The notes under the pieces were generated by a model, which was given only the letters and a program-made list of their open reading frames with translations, searched no databases and had not been told where the DNA came from. A stretch of DNA of 64,000 nt from Plicaturopsis crispa FD-325 SS-3 (Eukaryota > Basidiomycota > Agaricomycetes > Amylocorticiales > Amylocorticiaceae). Shown here one piece after another: positions 45,407 through 56,143 of this stretch. Made by a program: the position numbers and the translations under genes. The stretch's first letter is position 1. The number at the start of each line of letters is the position of its first letter. The stretch spans positions 390,543 to 454,542 of the forward strand of contig KN832566.1 in NCBI GenBank assembly GCA_000827205.1, in the 5' to 3' direction.

Positions 45407-46597
45407 TACTTCTAAGAGCGCAGCATATTTTCAAGCGATGGAATCGGGACAGAGTAAAGGGTCCCACACAAGTTGGGATAAGCAAGTGGCTCAAGCAAAG
45501 ATTCGACGAACTGCTAGTAGTAGTTAGTCTCGTATCACCAGACTCTCAGTACTTTCCCATTCTGGGCCCCTTGTACTGAGAGTCTGGGATACCACCAACC
45601 ATTTACATAGATAGCTGCGTCTCAGGATTTCGCGGCGCGTCGCTCTCCTCCTCGTTTATTTTCTTCTCCATATCTTGCTCTGCATCTACTCTCTGGCTTC
45701 AAAATCTCGGCGGCGTGCTCGTATCCCCATTGCGACGACCCCTACGTCTTTGTTTTGTGGATAAAATCCACGAATTCATCGCCAGCCGCACACAGCAAGC
45801 GTCGCCGTACATGCATTTTTCGGCGTTTCCACAGCGTATTTCCGAGCCTCGGAACGACTCAGCAACATGCCTGAACATGCTAGGAAGACATGGGACTCGC
45901 GAAAAGTTTGTTTTCGAAACTTCATCTCAAGGGTCGGCAGTCTTGCACAAGGCGTATATTCGGTACGTCTCCATGACCGTCTACAGCCCGTTCGAACTCG
46001 TTTTTCGACGGTTATGCGTACGGGAATATGTACCCTAGGTTGTCCTAGCTTTATACGTGTTACGGATAGCTCTGGGACGCATGACAGTGGGCCAAATGTA
46101 CATATCTACATCCGGACCTTTGTACGCTCTGACGTCCGTAATTTTTCGATTTTTGTGTCCATTGAAAGGAACAAATATATTTGTTTTGTGCTGCTCGTAT
46201 GTTACAGAAAGAATGAAGGTGAAAGGACAAAAATTGGGATCGGGACGCATAAACGGCGTTCGTGCAGAGCAGAGCGACGCGCCGCGAAATCCTGAGACGC
46301 AGCTATCTATGTAAGTGGTTGGTGGTATCCCAGACTCTGTAGACAAGGGACCCAGAATGGGAAGGTCTAGAGAGTCTGGTGATACGAGACTAAGTAGTAG
46401 TGGACGAATGTGAAAACCTTGGTGACTCAGGGGCTTCGGCGTTTTGGGTGTGCACTGTGCCACGTGCCACCCCGAATCGAGTCAACTTGAAGGTTCAACG
46501 CTCAATGTTTGCAAGCCGGCCGTACTGGAACGGCGGAGTCAGCCAAGGGGAGCTCGACACACATACATACTATCATACGTGAGTATTTGACTTCCAA
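45407..46597. other. Divergent intergenic region filled by a DNA transposon
   Basis: The region between the acetyltransferase (minus) and the HAD gene (plus) is mostly the 868-bp inverted-repeat element. Only about 120 bp on the left and 200 bp on the right are host sequence. Confidence 0.6.
45525..46392. mobile_element. Non-autonomous TIR transposon (MITE-like, possibly Mutator-type)
   Basis: 868 bp bounded by 122-bp terminal inverted repeats (45525-45646 and 46271-46392) that match at about 112 of 122 positions and begin TAGTCTCGTATCACCAGACT. A perfect 9-bp direct repeat, AGTAGTAGT (45516-45524 and 46393-46401), flanks the element. A 9-bp target duplication with long TIRs is typical of Mutator-like elements. 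The repeat is a simple (AGT)3, so a chance match or a TA duplication remains possible. The roughly 620-bp interior encodes no transposase. Each TIR carries its own subterminal hairpin (see findings). Confidence 0.85.
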
Positions 46598-47612
46598 ATG
46601 ATGAACGACGTTCAGTTTCAATCCTCCGAGTCAGAAATGACACCTCCGAGCCAGTCGTGTCTCTCGGACGTCCAAGCCCTGATCTTCGACCTCATGGGCA
46701 CATGCACGGACTGGCACACCTCCATCCTAACGACCATGCGCCGCCACCCGCCCCTCCCCCCAAGCGTGGATTTATCCACCCTTGCCTCCGACTGGCGCGC
46801 TGGGTTTTTCTCCGCGATATTCGCGTCGTTCGACGCTGGTGAGGCGTCCCCCGACATCGACATCGTGCACGCGCGTGTGCTGGACACGATCCTGCGCGAA
46901 CGAAATATCGGGCTCGACGTGTGGGACTCTGCCGTTCGACAAGACCTCGTCCGGGCCTGGCACACACAATACGGTACTATCCATTCAGCTGTATCTTCCG
47001 TACTTGTTGCTTGCTAAGCTAACTCAAAAAGCTTGGTCGGACAGTGTCGAGGGAATCCAGCGGCTGAAACAGCGGTTCATGGTGTTAGTTTCACCCTTAG
47101 TCTCTGCCGTTTTACCAGCTTGAACGGCATACACCAGGGTTGTCCTAGCGAACGGAACGACGCGTTTGCAGCTCGACATCGTGCGTTCTTCGGGGCTGCC
47201 TTTCCATACCTTGTTCTCGTCCCAGTTACTCGGCCTAACGAAGGTGGCGTGCATATTCACTGTCTACCATGTAGCACAGGTCAACTGATATGTGGATGTA
47301 CTTAGCCCGATCCTGCAATGTACCTGAAGGCCTTGGAGTTAATGGGCATACAGCCATCCCAGGCCGCGATGGTTGCAGCCCATGCTTACGATCTGCGCGC
47401 CGCGGCCAAAATGTCGGTTGTCTTTACCGATGCTCTCTATCTACCAGCTGACTGACATTATGCGCAGAGGAATGAAGACCGTGTATATCCATCGAACGAC
47501 GGAGGACCTCACGGAGGATATGGATGCGGTGAAAGCAGACTCCGATGTGTTCATTGACGGCAGGGGCGCGGGAGGTGGCCTACTCGAGCTTGCTAGGGTC
47601 TTGGATGCCTGA
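46598..47612 (+). CDS. HAD-superfamily hydrolase, haloacid dehalogenase type II-like
   Basis: Four exons, about 270 residues. The nucleophile motif I is present as ALIFDLMGTCTDWHTSIL, with Asp in DLMGT where many relatives have DxxGT. Motif II is VVLANGTTRLQLDIV and SSGLPFHTLFSSQLLG, motif III the Lys in GLTKPDPAMYLKALELMG, motif IV AAMVAAHAYDLRAAAKIGMKTVYI. Splicing uses GTTAGT near 47091 to restore MVVVLANGT, and GTCGGT near 47412 to restore AAKIGMKT. The start is uncertain: ATG at 46598, 46601 or 46636 are all possible, because 46579-46618 could be a 5' intron. Substrate unknown. Confidence 0.88.
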
Positions 47613-47939
47613 GCGCGAAATCGGTAGGCGCTGGTATTGTTTTTTTTTCTACTTAGCACTTGGCAGCCTCGGACCGGGCTGTGGAGGAAGTGTAATGTAA
47701 TGACAACTTTTTCTCCCCGCGTCGAAAAGTGTGTTTGAAGTGTAACAACTGCCACGTACGTATACGACCATGAGTGCATGAGTAGGTGCTACCTGAGGAC
47801 GATTGAACACGAAATTGGAGGGTGCTGCAGTGGCAGTTGATATTCCTGCATTATGATACATGGGCGGTAATACACCTTCATCCGTCGTTCCTCTATATTA
47901 TCATCAAGTATAAGTATATGCCCTCCGAATCGTACACCC
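47613..47939. other. Convergent intergenic region
   Basis: About 330 bp between the 3' ends of the HAD gene and the amidase-like gene, with a T10-type run near 47640. Nothing else recognised. Confidence 0.4.
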
Positions 47940-50100
47940 TCAAAGTTTCCCAAGCGGGTACTTCTTCCCAACATTCCCCGCCCGCGGCTTAACCCCCGGC
48001 ACCTCATCATACGCAGCCACCGCGACGGCTTTCCCCACAACCCCGCCAGGCGGCCTGTGCGCCCGCGTGATCGCCTCGATCTTGTCCGCGATGCCCAGGA
48101 TTTTAGCGTCCGTGAATGGCTGGCCGAGGATGTCCATGCCTATCGGCACCCCGGAGCTGGCGGAGGAAGAGGAGGAAGAGGAGGAGGAGGAGGAGGAGGA
48201 GAAGCCGATGGGGAGGGTGACGACGGGGGTGCCGGTGAGGGACGCGAGGATGCCGTTCGAGCCTGTCTGTGCGGACGAGCCGATGGGTGCGACGAGTTTC
48301 TGTGTGTCGTTAAACAATGAATGAATGCGCGTTAGTAAAGTACTATAGCAGATCGCATGATGTACTGACGCTTTGTTGCGGATAAACAATCGCATCCAAC
48401 TTATTCACCTTAAACGTCTTAGCCAGCGTGAGCTTCAGCGCCTCCACGCTGCGCAGCACTGTCGCGTACGACGTGTTGCGGGTGTCCGTCGCCAGGGTGT
48501 CGTTGATAAAGTCATACTGGGACGGGATGACGAGGAACTGCGATCCGTGGTACAGCTTCGCGAGTGTGGCTGGGCGGTTGCCAGAAATGGCGGTAGAGTT
48601 CTCTAGATAGGAGTCCATGGCTTCCCGGAATTCGTACTTGCGCGTGTCTGCGGTGGCAGCGATTTGGCTTGCATTGTATACCTAAAAGATCACATGTTAG
48701 GCTGCGTCTTCCCGTTGCGAAAGTTGAACAACTCACGGTCTCGTTGATGTACACGACGATGACACCAGCCGTGGTGAGCTTCGTGATCGTGTTCACCATC
48801 GCATCACTAAAAGCAGAACAACATATCAGGATGGTGATCACACAAAACCACGAAAGCACGTACTTGACCGTATTGGTCTCGTCACTAGACGCAGTATCGA
48901 AGAATCCCTGCAACACACCAACGCGCAACCCCTTCAGCTTCGCCACCCCGCCAACCATCAGCGACGTATAATCCAGCCCCACATTCGCAGCCGGCACGAG
49001 CGCGGTCGCATTATCCGCCGGATCATACGCGTCGCCACTTGTGATCGTCAACGCACTCGGAGCTGACGCGAGCTGCGCCGCCGTGGTCATGATCGTCATG
49101 ATCGTCCCGACGTCGCGCACGGACCGCGCTATGGGCGCGATGGCGTCCTGCGTGTAGGACATCGGCACGACGCCCCCGCGCGAGATGAGCCCGCGCGTGG
49201 GCCGCATGCTGACGAGACTGTTTGCGGACGCAGGCGAGCGCACGGAGTTGACCGTGTCCGAGCCCGCTGCGAATACCGCGAACGACGCAGCGACTGCGGC
49301 CGCGCTGAAGTACCAGTTAGTAAACAAAAAAGGAGGTTTTATTAACGGGACGTACGCGCCACCTGCGGCGCCGCCTGGCGTCCGCGAGAAGTCGTACGGG
49401 TTGAACGTCTGTCCGCCTAGCGAGGATACAGACAGTTCCCCGACGGACAGCTCCTGCATGTTCGTTTTTCCGAGGATGACCGCGCCGGCGTTCACGAGCA
49501 CCTGCACAGAGGGTGCATTTGCGGCCGGCTGCGAGTCCTTCAGGGCCTTCGAGCCCGCTGTGGTTTTCATGTCCTTTGTGTTGAGGCTGTCGCTGAGGAG
49601 GACGGGGATGCAGAAGAGGGGGTAGGTGGTGTTTCCTGCGGCGAAGGTCTTGTCGAGGGCGTCGGCTACGGCGAGCGCTTTGGAGTTGAGGGTGAGGATG
49701 GCATTTACGGAGGGGTTGAGGGTCTCGATTCTCGAGAGGAATGCATCCACAACTGGAAATCATATCGTTAGCAGAGAATAAGAAGAAGAGATTTGGCGGG
49801 CGTACCTCCGCGGCAGGTCGTCCGGCCTCCAAAAATCGCGGCATGAATACTGTCGATGGTCGCCTCGCGGACGTCTATTCCATTGATCATAGTACTGGTT
49901 GCAGAGCTGCTGGCGGCTGAGGATGTGGCCGTACTGGTAGTAGTAGAGGAAACATTCCCAGCTGCGGATGTCGAAGACACAATTTCAGTCGTCGCCTGCC
50001 TGATTACTATGGTTTTCTCCTCGACGTCTATGTTGTGTGCAGCGTTCGTGCTCGATGCCGATACAAGCGAGAGCACGAGAAGTGCGTTGAGGACGTGCAT
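47940..50100 (-). CDS. Secreted amidase-signature protein with altered catalytic motif
   Basis: Signal peptide MHVLNALLVLSLVSASSTNA, then a Ser/Thr-rich spacer of about 60 residues, then an amidase-signature domain: VVDAFLSRIETLNPSVNAIL, the catalytic Lys in GAVILGKTNMQEL, NPYDFSRTPGGAAGGA and GSDTVNSVRSPASANSLVSM, then RPTRGLISRGGVVPMS. The late region has TKLTTAGVIVV, a run of Ser residues (GAG/GAA-rich plus strand at about 48162-48202) and PIGMDILGQPFTD, which is typical of the family's end. About five exons. In active amidases the cis-Ser lies in PGGSSGG; here both serines are Ala. The nucleophile Ser (DTVNS) and the Lys remain. The enzyme may be inactive or specialised. Confidence 0.9.
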
Positions 50101-51020
50101 GCTGCGTTCACGGTGGGAGAGAAGACAGGGGGCGACGACGGGAGGTATGTGGTGGTGTGGTCGACAAGTCCTGCATATCCGCCAGGCTTTATACAGGCAA
50201 ATTGTCCAACGGATGTGCAGCGGATGCAACTGCGACTTGCAAGTCTCGGATCGAGAGGAATCACGTGACCGCGATTTGGCAGGCGTTCACGGTTCAACTT
50301 CAAATTCTTTGGTGAAGGAGGAATCGCAGTACTAGTGTGCTTCAAGCAGCATGCCAGCTTTACCGCAGCTATTGCCCAGCAGATGAGCAAGGAAATACGA
50401 AAACAGCCCTTTCAGCAACGAAATTTGAAACCGTGAGCGCGGTGGGATGAAGCGGTGGATACTGACCGATTGCGGACTCTGGTTTAACTATCCCGGCAAG
50501 ACTTGAGTACGACTCGAGTATAAAGAGCATCCAAGAGCGTGCGCTGAATTCCGATGGGTCGATGGTGCGTTTTAGCTGCAAGAGGCGCCAAAGACAAGTT
50601 CGCGTAGAATATTGGCATCCATAACGGCCATCGCCCGCACCAAGAAGTCAGACGCTAGCTGAAATCGTCGAGAATCGATGGGGGAGTAGGCAGGATGTGA
50701 TCAAGATATAGCAAACGACTGGATGAGCGAGCAATGCAATAATTGATGGTGGCGGTGGAGGTTTGAGTGCGATTCTGAGATGTGCTGCTCGGCGAAAGTA
50801 GTCACGCTAGCCACGTGCCTGAGTCGACGCGGCGAGACGCGCTAGCCCTGGCGAGTTCAATCTGGTGCACGAAACAACGCGTACAATAATTCACCGCACT
50901 CGTCGACCAGGACTACAACTCAAATCTCCGCGGAACTCGTTATCAACATATCTATTCGTGCAACAGTTCATACAACACATTCATTCATATCCCAAAACAC
51001 AATAGCCCTCGTCCGATCGT
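50101..51020. other. Intergenic region upstream of the amidase-like gene
   Basis: About 920 bp. It contains the amidase promoter, a CACGTGAC E-box at 50262-50269 and, on the right, the 3' flank of the first barrel gene. No gene recognised. Confidence 0.4.
50183..50189 (-). promoter_or_regulatory. TATA box of the amidase-like gene
   Basis: On the minus strand TATAAAG is read from the plus-strand ctttata close to 50186, roughly 85 bp before the start codon. The exact boundary is approximate by a few bases. Confidence 0.5.
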
Positions 51021-51912
51021 CTAAGCGCGAACGAACTTCGCGTGCTTGATCTGCGGCGTGAGCAAGCCCTGAGCCTTGCCCGTTACCGCCAAGTATGCAG
51101 CATCGCCCTGCGCCGCCTTGTGCGCCTATTCAGTGTTTCCCGTTCCGTTAAACATCGCCTCTAACAACCGACGACGGAGAGAGAAACTCACGTCAAGCGA
51201 CGCCCACCCAACAAGCGCGATATACGTGCTGTCCTTCCCGACCGCCGGGCCCCAGTGGTACCCCTTCGCCCCGCCACTGAGCCCGGACACGCTAGAGAAG
51301 AACGCGTTCAGCTCGTCTTCGGAGTGGCCCGGTGAGAGAAGGGCGTGGGCGATTTCGGTTATGGGCTGGGAGAGGGCCTGCGAACGTTTGGTGTGGTCAG
51401 ATTCTGTGGGATAGCAGGAGGAGGGGGAGGAGGAGGAGGAGGGGAGGAGGAGGAGGGGGGAGGGGGAGGAAGAAGAGGAAGAAAAACACGCACCTCCTCA
51501 GGGCTCGAAGTCAACTTAACAGCGCTAATCTCGACCTCGCCGTCGAGCGCGGGCTTGAGCGCGCCGAAGATGGCGCCGTACGAGGGGTGGCTGGTCACCG
51601 CCTTGTGGTGCTCCAGCGAGTCCCACACTACGCGCTTGCCGATTTTAGCACAAAAAAAATAAGCGAAAACAGGAAGGGAGAGTTACGGACCGTTGACGAT
51701 GTATGCGATGGACGGGTCCTCGGTCTGGAAGCCGAGGTGGGTGCTGTAGATACGGTCTTCAGCACGACGTAGCGATGACGCGAATACAAGATAGATGAAT
51801 ACCTAACGAGCCCGTCGAGCTTCTTAAGCTGGGAGAGCGTGCTGTCGACGAGGGAGTGGTCGGCCTGGAACGCAGGGGTGGCTTTGAACCAGGCGATTTC
51901 GGTGATCGACAT
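51021..51912 (-). CDS. Dimeric alpha/beta-barrel (ABM-like) protein, copy A
   Basis: Five exons, about 205 residues. It starts MSITEIAWFKATPAFQADHS, followed by TLSQLKKLDGLVR, an exon with LGFQTEDPSIAYIVNG, then VWDSLEHHKAVTSHPSYGAI, GEVEISAVKLTSSPEE, LSQPITEIAHALLSPGHSED, AKGYHWGPAVGKDSTYIALV, AHKAAQGDAAYLAVTGKAQG and a final AKFVRA. Two ferredoxin-like repeats (ITEIAWFK... and ITEIAHALL...) suggest a fused pair of antibiotic-biosynthesis-monooxygenase-like (dimeric alpha/beta barrel) domains. Function unknown. It is nearly identical to copy B at 53.1-54.0 kb, which runs the other way. The fourth intron contains a long purine-rich plus-strand microsatellite (about 51413-51484). Confidence 0.85.
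51413..51484. repeat. Intronic purine-rich microsatellite
   Basis: A run of (GGA)n with interspersed G tracts on the plus strand (pyrimidine on the transcribed sense strand), inside the fourth intron of copy A. Several GGG-GGGGG tracts could form a G-quadruplex. The matching intron of copy B has only a short CCCCCCTCCTCCTCCC stretch. Confidence 0.8.
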
Positions 51913-53074
51913 CTTTACAAATTGGGTGTTGGGAGTTGGAGTTGAAGGGTTGTTGTGTGTGTGTATGTGTGAGAGAGAGGAGGAGGGGTTGGATGCTCGA
52001 TTCGACTGTTGAGTCGACCTTTATATGCGTCGAACGGCGGGTACGGGCAAGGTGTGTTTCAAGTCACCGTCATCCCATGTGTCTCCAACTGGGATATAGT
52101 ATTCGCACAACAACGGAGGTTAGAATGTATACAAGCACTGCCTCTGTATCATAGCGAGGCAAGGAGCGCCGGCACTGCAAGTTCGAAGATGGTCTGTAAG
52201 TTCGAAGATGGTCAGCACTCAAGGAAGCAAGGGACCGTCGGAACCACGTACTCACCTCAGGTAACAGCCTACGGAAAGTTGAAACGTCCTTCCTTGAATC
52301 CTTCCTTCATCGTATGTATGTATGTATACAGCCATCTGACGAGATCGCAACAGCGCCCGCTTAGAAATGTCTTGTCAACAAGTTTAGAAATTATCTTGTC
52401 AACAAGTTTAGAAATTATCTTGTCAACAACTTTAGCATCGACTCGCTTCGAAATGCCACACAGACGGCGAAAGCAAAGATACGGAAACAGCAGTACTAGT
52501 GAGTTGGAAAGGACTCGGACAGGGGCTATTTCCATTCACCGCCCCATAACATAGCCCCTATCCCGGGAAGGAAATAGACTGAATTGATTGATGGGAGGAG
52601 GCTTGACGCAGCCCACTAGTTCGAACCTTTCATCCACTTCTCGCATATGAATCGCGGCCGTAGAGCCAACGTTGCACCTTGTAACAACTTGAAGAACTCG
52701 TAACGACTTGAAGAAGACGCGTTGGACGTCACAGGACACAGGTTGCTACGAAGGTGCATGGTAATAGTATTGCGCAACGTTGCGTTTGAAACGCTTCATC
52801 CTGGTGGGCGTCATCAGACCGGGGCCCTATTCTCAACTTCTCAAGGACGATGATGGTTCTCCACGCTGGTAATACCCCGCACACCCCGCAGCGCGCACAA
52901 GCCCATATCGTCAGCGGCCCTGCGTCAGCACTACGCCGGGATGATCTCCTGCGTATAAAGAATCTACTCGAGGAACGAGGATGGACGTCCAATCACCCCC
53001 CTTTCACTAACAACCACCCTTCAACCACCCTTCAACTAACCACCACCCTTCAACTACAAGACCCGCTTTTGAAG
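51913..53074. promoter_or_regulatory. Divergent promoter region between the twin barrel genes
   Basis: 1.16 kb. TATAAAG boxes face each gene, at about 52019-52025 (minus, about 105 bp before copy A) and 52954-52960 (plus, about 115 bp before copy B). The interior holds a two-copy direct repeat AAGTTCGAAGATGGTC (52179-52194 and 52198-52213) and the 24-bp tandem repeat at 52361-52430. No coding region found. Confidence 0.6.
52361..52430. repeat. 24-bp tandem repeat, about 2.9 copies
   Basis: Unit tttagaaattatcttgtcaacaag; copy 1 is two bases shorter, and copies 2 and 3 differ only in the last base. Each unit includes CTTGTCAACAAG, a near-palindrome (CTTGT/ACAAG arms). It lies in the shared promoter region of the twin genes, so it could be a repeated factor-binding site. 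Confidence 0.8.
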
Positions 53075-53952
53075 ATGTCTCAGATCACCGAAATCGCTTG
53101 GTTCAAAGCCACCCCCGCGTTCCAGGCTGACCACTCCCTCGTCGACAGCACGCTCTCCCAGCTTAAGAAGCTTGACGGGCTCGTCAGGTATCTATCCATT
53201 CCGTATTCGCGTCCTCGCTACGTTGGGTGGGCTGATGTATTCATCGACAGTACACACCTCGGATTCCAGACCGAGGACCCCTCCATCGCGTACATCGTCA
53301 ACGGTCCGTAACTCTCTCTTGCTACGTCCTTTTTTTATCTCGTGCTAAAACGGCGTTGAACGCAGTGTGGGACTCGCTCGAGCACCACAAGGCGGTGACC
53401 AGCCACCCGTCGTACGGCGCCATCTTCGGCGCGCTCAAGCCCGCGCTCGACGGTGAGGTCGAGATTAGCGCTGTCAAATTGACTTCGAGTCCTGAGGAGG
53501 TGCGTTTATCTTTTCCCCCCCTCCTCCTCCCGCTATCCCATAGAAGCTGACCGCGCCATACTTACAATTGTAGGCCCTCTCGCAGCCGGTGACCGAAATC
53601 GCGCACGCGCTCCTCGCGCCAGGCCACTCCGAAGAAGAACTCAACGCGTTCTTCTCTAGCGTGTCCGGGCTTGGCGGGGCGAAGGGGTACCACTGGGGCC
53701 CCGCCGTCGGGAAGGACAACACGTATATCGCGCTTGTCGGGTGGGCCTCCCTTGACGTGAGTGTTTTCTATTATTATCAGTTGCCACGGGCGATGCTATG
53801 TTACGGGAGATGCTATGTTACGGGCGATGCTAACGAAAAGGAAACAGGCGCACAAGGCTGCGCACGACGATGCTGCGTACTTGGCGGTGACGGGCAAGGC
53901 CAAGGGCCTGCTTACGCCGCAGATCAAGCACGCCAAGTTCGTTCGCGCGTAA
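53075..53952 (+). CDS. Dimeric alpha/beta-barrel (ABM-like) protein, copy B
   Basis: Five exons in the same positions as copy A. Start MSQITEIAWFKATPAFQADH, one residue longer than copy A. Exons with VWDSLEHHKAVTSHPSYGAI and GEVEISAVKLTSSPEE are identical at protein level to copy A. Differences cluster in the last two exons: PVTEIAHALLAPGHSEEELN, GKDNTYIALVG, AHKAAHDDAAYLAVTGKAKG. It ends LLTPQIKHAKFVRA with TAA at 53950-53952. The last intron contains a short tandem repeat of gatgctatgttacgg. Head-to-head orientation with copy A marks a recent inverted duplication. Confidence 0.85.
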
Positions 53953-54220
53953 ACGACGAGGGTTATGTTTTTGGATCAATGATGAATGTGTTGTACGAAC
54001 TGTTGCACGAATAGAAATGTCAATAACGCCTTCTCCACGACTGTCTGCACTTGAGCAATGAGCGCCCACTGTGCGAGGCCTAAACGACGCGTAAACCGCG
54101 ACGCATAAACAAAGTGTGGGACGGTCACATGACCGCTGCTACAGCACACCTCTGCTCTCTTTACTTCCCCTTTACCTCCCCAGTACCAGTCTTTCCCATC
54201 GTCCAACGTAAACCAAAAGC

Positions 54221-56143
54221 ATGAACATCATCTACGCGCCTTTCACACCCTCCCCCTCCCCGCCGTCCTCTCCAGCCCTCGGTCCCGTAGATTCCTCCCC
54301 GCCCTCCTCGCCCTCTCTCGAGCCTCTAGCATTCCTCGACGACCAGCCATCCAGTACACTCGCCCACCCATTCGCAGCATCAACAAAAGCGACCAAATCA
54401 CCCCCGCAGTACGAAAAGCGCTGGCCCGGGAACGACGTCGAGGGCAGTAAGCCCGGGGGAAAGCGCAAGGCCAGCGACCGTGACCTCGATTTCGTGGAAC
54501 GCTATTCCGCGCGGAAGCACCGCGCGTTCACGCACGACTACGAGCAGGACGACTCCTCTATATTCGGTGACGAGACGGTCGGGGGGTCTGCGGACACGAG
54601 CTTTGTGCACTCGGACCCGCAGCAGGAGATTTGGGACGAGACGATCTCGAAGACGATCGATACGGGCTTTGGGCTCATTAATCTCGGGTGCGTGGTATCT
54701 TACTCAGTCTCTGTCCTTTCTTTCTTTCTTTCATGAGCTGATGTGTATGTGTGGGGAACAGTGGGAGAGGGCTGACGTATATCAGCCCCGGCATCAAAGA
54801 CCTGCAGAATTTCTTCGTGCCCGCGCAGACGCCCGACCTGGGCGGGCGCCTGTTCTCTCGCACCACGACTGCGCCCGTTGGTCGCACCTCGTCCGCGTTC
54901 GAGCGCACACCGTCCGGCGTCGGTATCGCCAGGGAAGAGCTGCATATATACCTCGCATCGAACCAGATCCGCAGCCTCCCGCGCGAATTATGCGTCCTGC
55001 AGCGCTTGACCATACTCAGCCTCCGTAAGCCCCCCCCCTCCTCCTCCCTCTCTACCCCCCACATCCAACTATCAACCAACCAACTAACTAACCAACTAAC
55101 CACAGGCAACAACAAACTAACCCACCTCCCGCCCGCCATCGCGCACCTGCAGAACCTGCGCGACCTCAACATCGCGATGAACAGCATACAGTACCTCCCC
55201 GCGGAGATGCTGGGCATGCCGAGGCTCGTCACGCTGGTTGTGGCGAATAATCCGCTGCTGCCGCTGCCTGGGCATGTAGAGCCTACACGCTTTTTTGCGC
55301 GCTCTGGGTCTCGCTCTGGCTCTGGCTCTGGCTCTACCTCTACCTCTCGCTCTACCTCGTGCACGCAGAGGTCAGCCGTGTCGCCGACCACGCGCAAGCA
55401 CGCGGGCCGCGTGCCGCCGCTGACCGAGCTCGCCCTGCGCGCGCTCGTCTCCCCCTCCTCCGTCTCCCTCGCCTCCCCCGCCTCCTCCAACTCCGCACAT
55501 AGCCACACACGCCCGTACAACCCGCAGGACACAGTTCTTGCGACGGCGTACACCCTCCCCCTGCCCTTCCCGCCTTCGGGGCCGCTGGAGGCGCTCGCTA
55601 GGTGCGTCCCGGGGGCGTTTGCCGCGTCTGCCTTTACATCCACTGTTGCGCGCCCGGAGGCCTTTACATCCACACCCGCGGAGGAGGAATCGGACGCCGA
55701 CACAGACGAAGAATCCCTAACCCCAGGCACATGCCCCTCCCCCTCGCACTTCTCCCCCTCGCCGTCACGCTTCGTGCACCACGCCTCGCCATCCCGGTTC
55801 GTACACCCCGCCGAGGAGCGCTTCACGTGGGAGAACAGGATCGGCGGGGCGGATGTGTTAGATGTTCCTGGTGAGTCTTGCTCCTACTTAGCTTTTTGTG
55901 TTCACGGTTTTGTTAGCTCACGGTTTGTTTCTCATGTGGCGTACGTATGGCTCATGTGGATGTGGACGCGTAGTGAAGTGGCGCGGGTGCGCAGGGGGGT
56001 GTTTGGATTTCCTGGATGAGGGGCAGGAGGGGACGAAGGAGGTGGTGGACACGGAGGCTGGGGATGGGGCTGGGGACGGGGACGACGCGGAAGTAGTGCG
56101 CGTGGTCTCGCTCGCGCCGGGGGCGCTGGATTTCGATGACTGA
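54221..56143 (+). CDS. Leucine-rich-repeat protein with disordered ends
   Basis: Four exons, about 560 residues. A Pro/Ser-rich N-terminus (MNIIYAPFTPSPSPPSSPAL) is followed by an acidic/basic segment, then GLTYISPGIKDLQNFFVP. Short leucine-rich repeats of the Shoc2/RSU type come next: ELHIYLASNQIRSLPRELCV, LQRLTILSLRNNKLTHLPP, AHLQNLRDLNIAMNSIQYLP and MPRLVTLVVANNPLLPLP. The second half is low complexity (Gly/Ser/Arg repeats near 55306-55360, then Ser/Pro/Ala). The last exon starts VKWRGCAGGCLDFLDEG after a 100-nt intron and ends LAPGALDFDD. Role unknown; adaptor or signalling scaffold is the usual inference for this repeat type. Confidence 0.85.

Noticed and set aside
46035-46463. 142-residue minus-strand frame inside the inverted-repeat element, as a transposase
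   Set aside because: It runs across the TIR, has no catalytic motif and its mirror appears at the other TIR, so it is sequence of the repeat itself.
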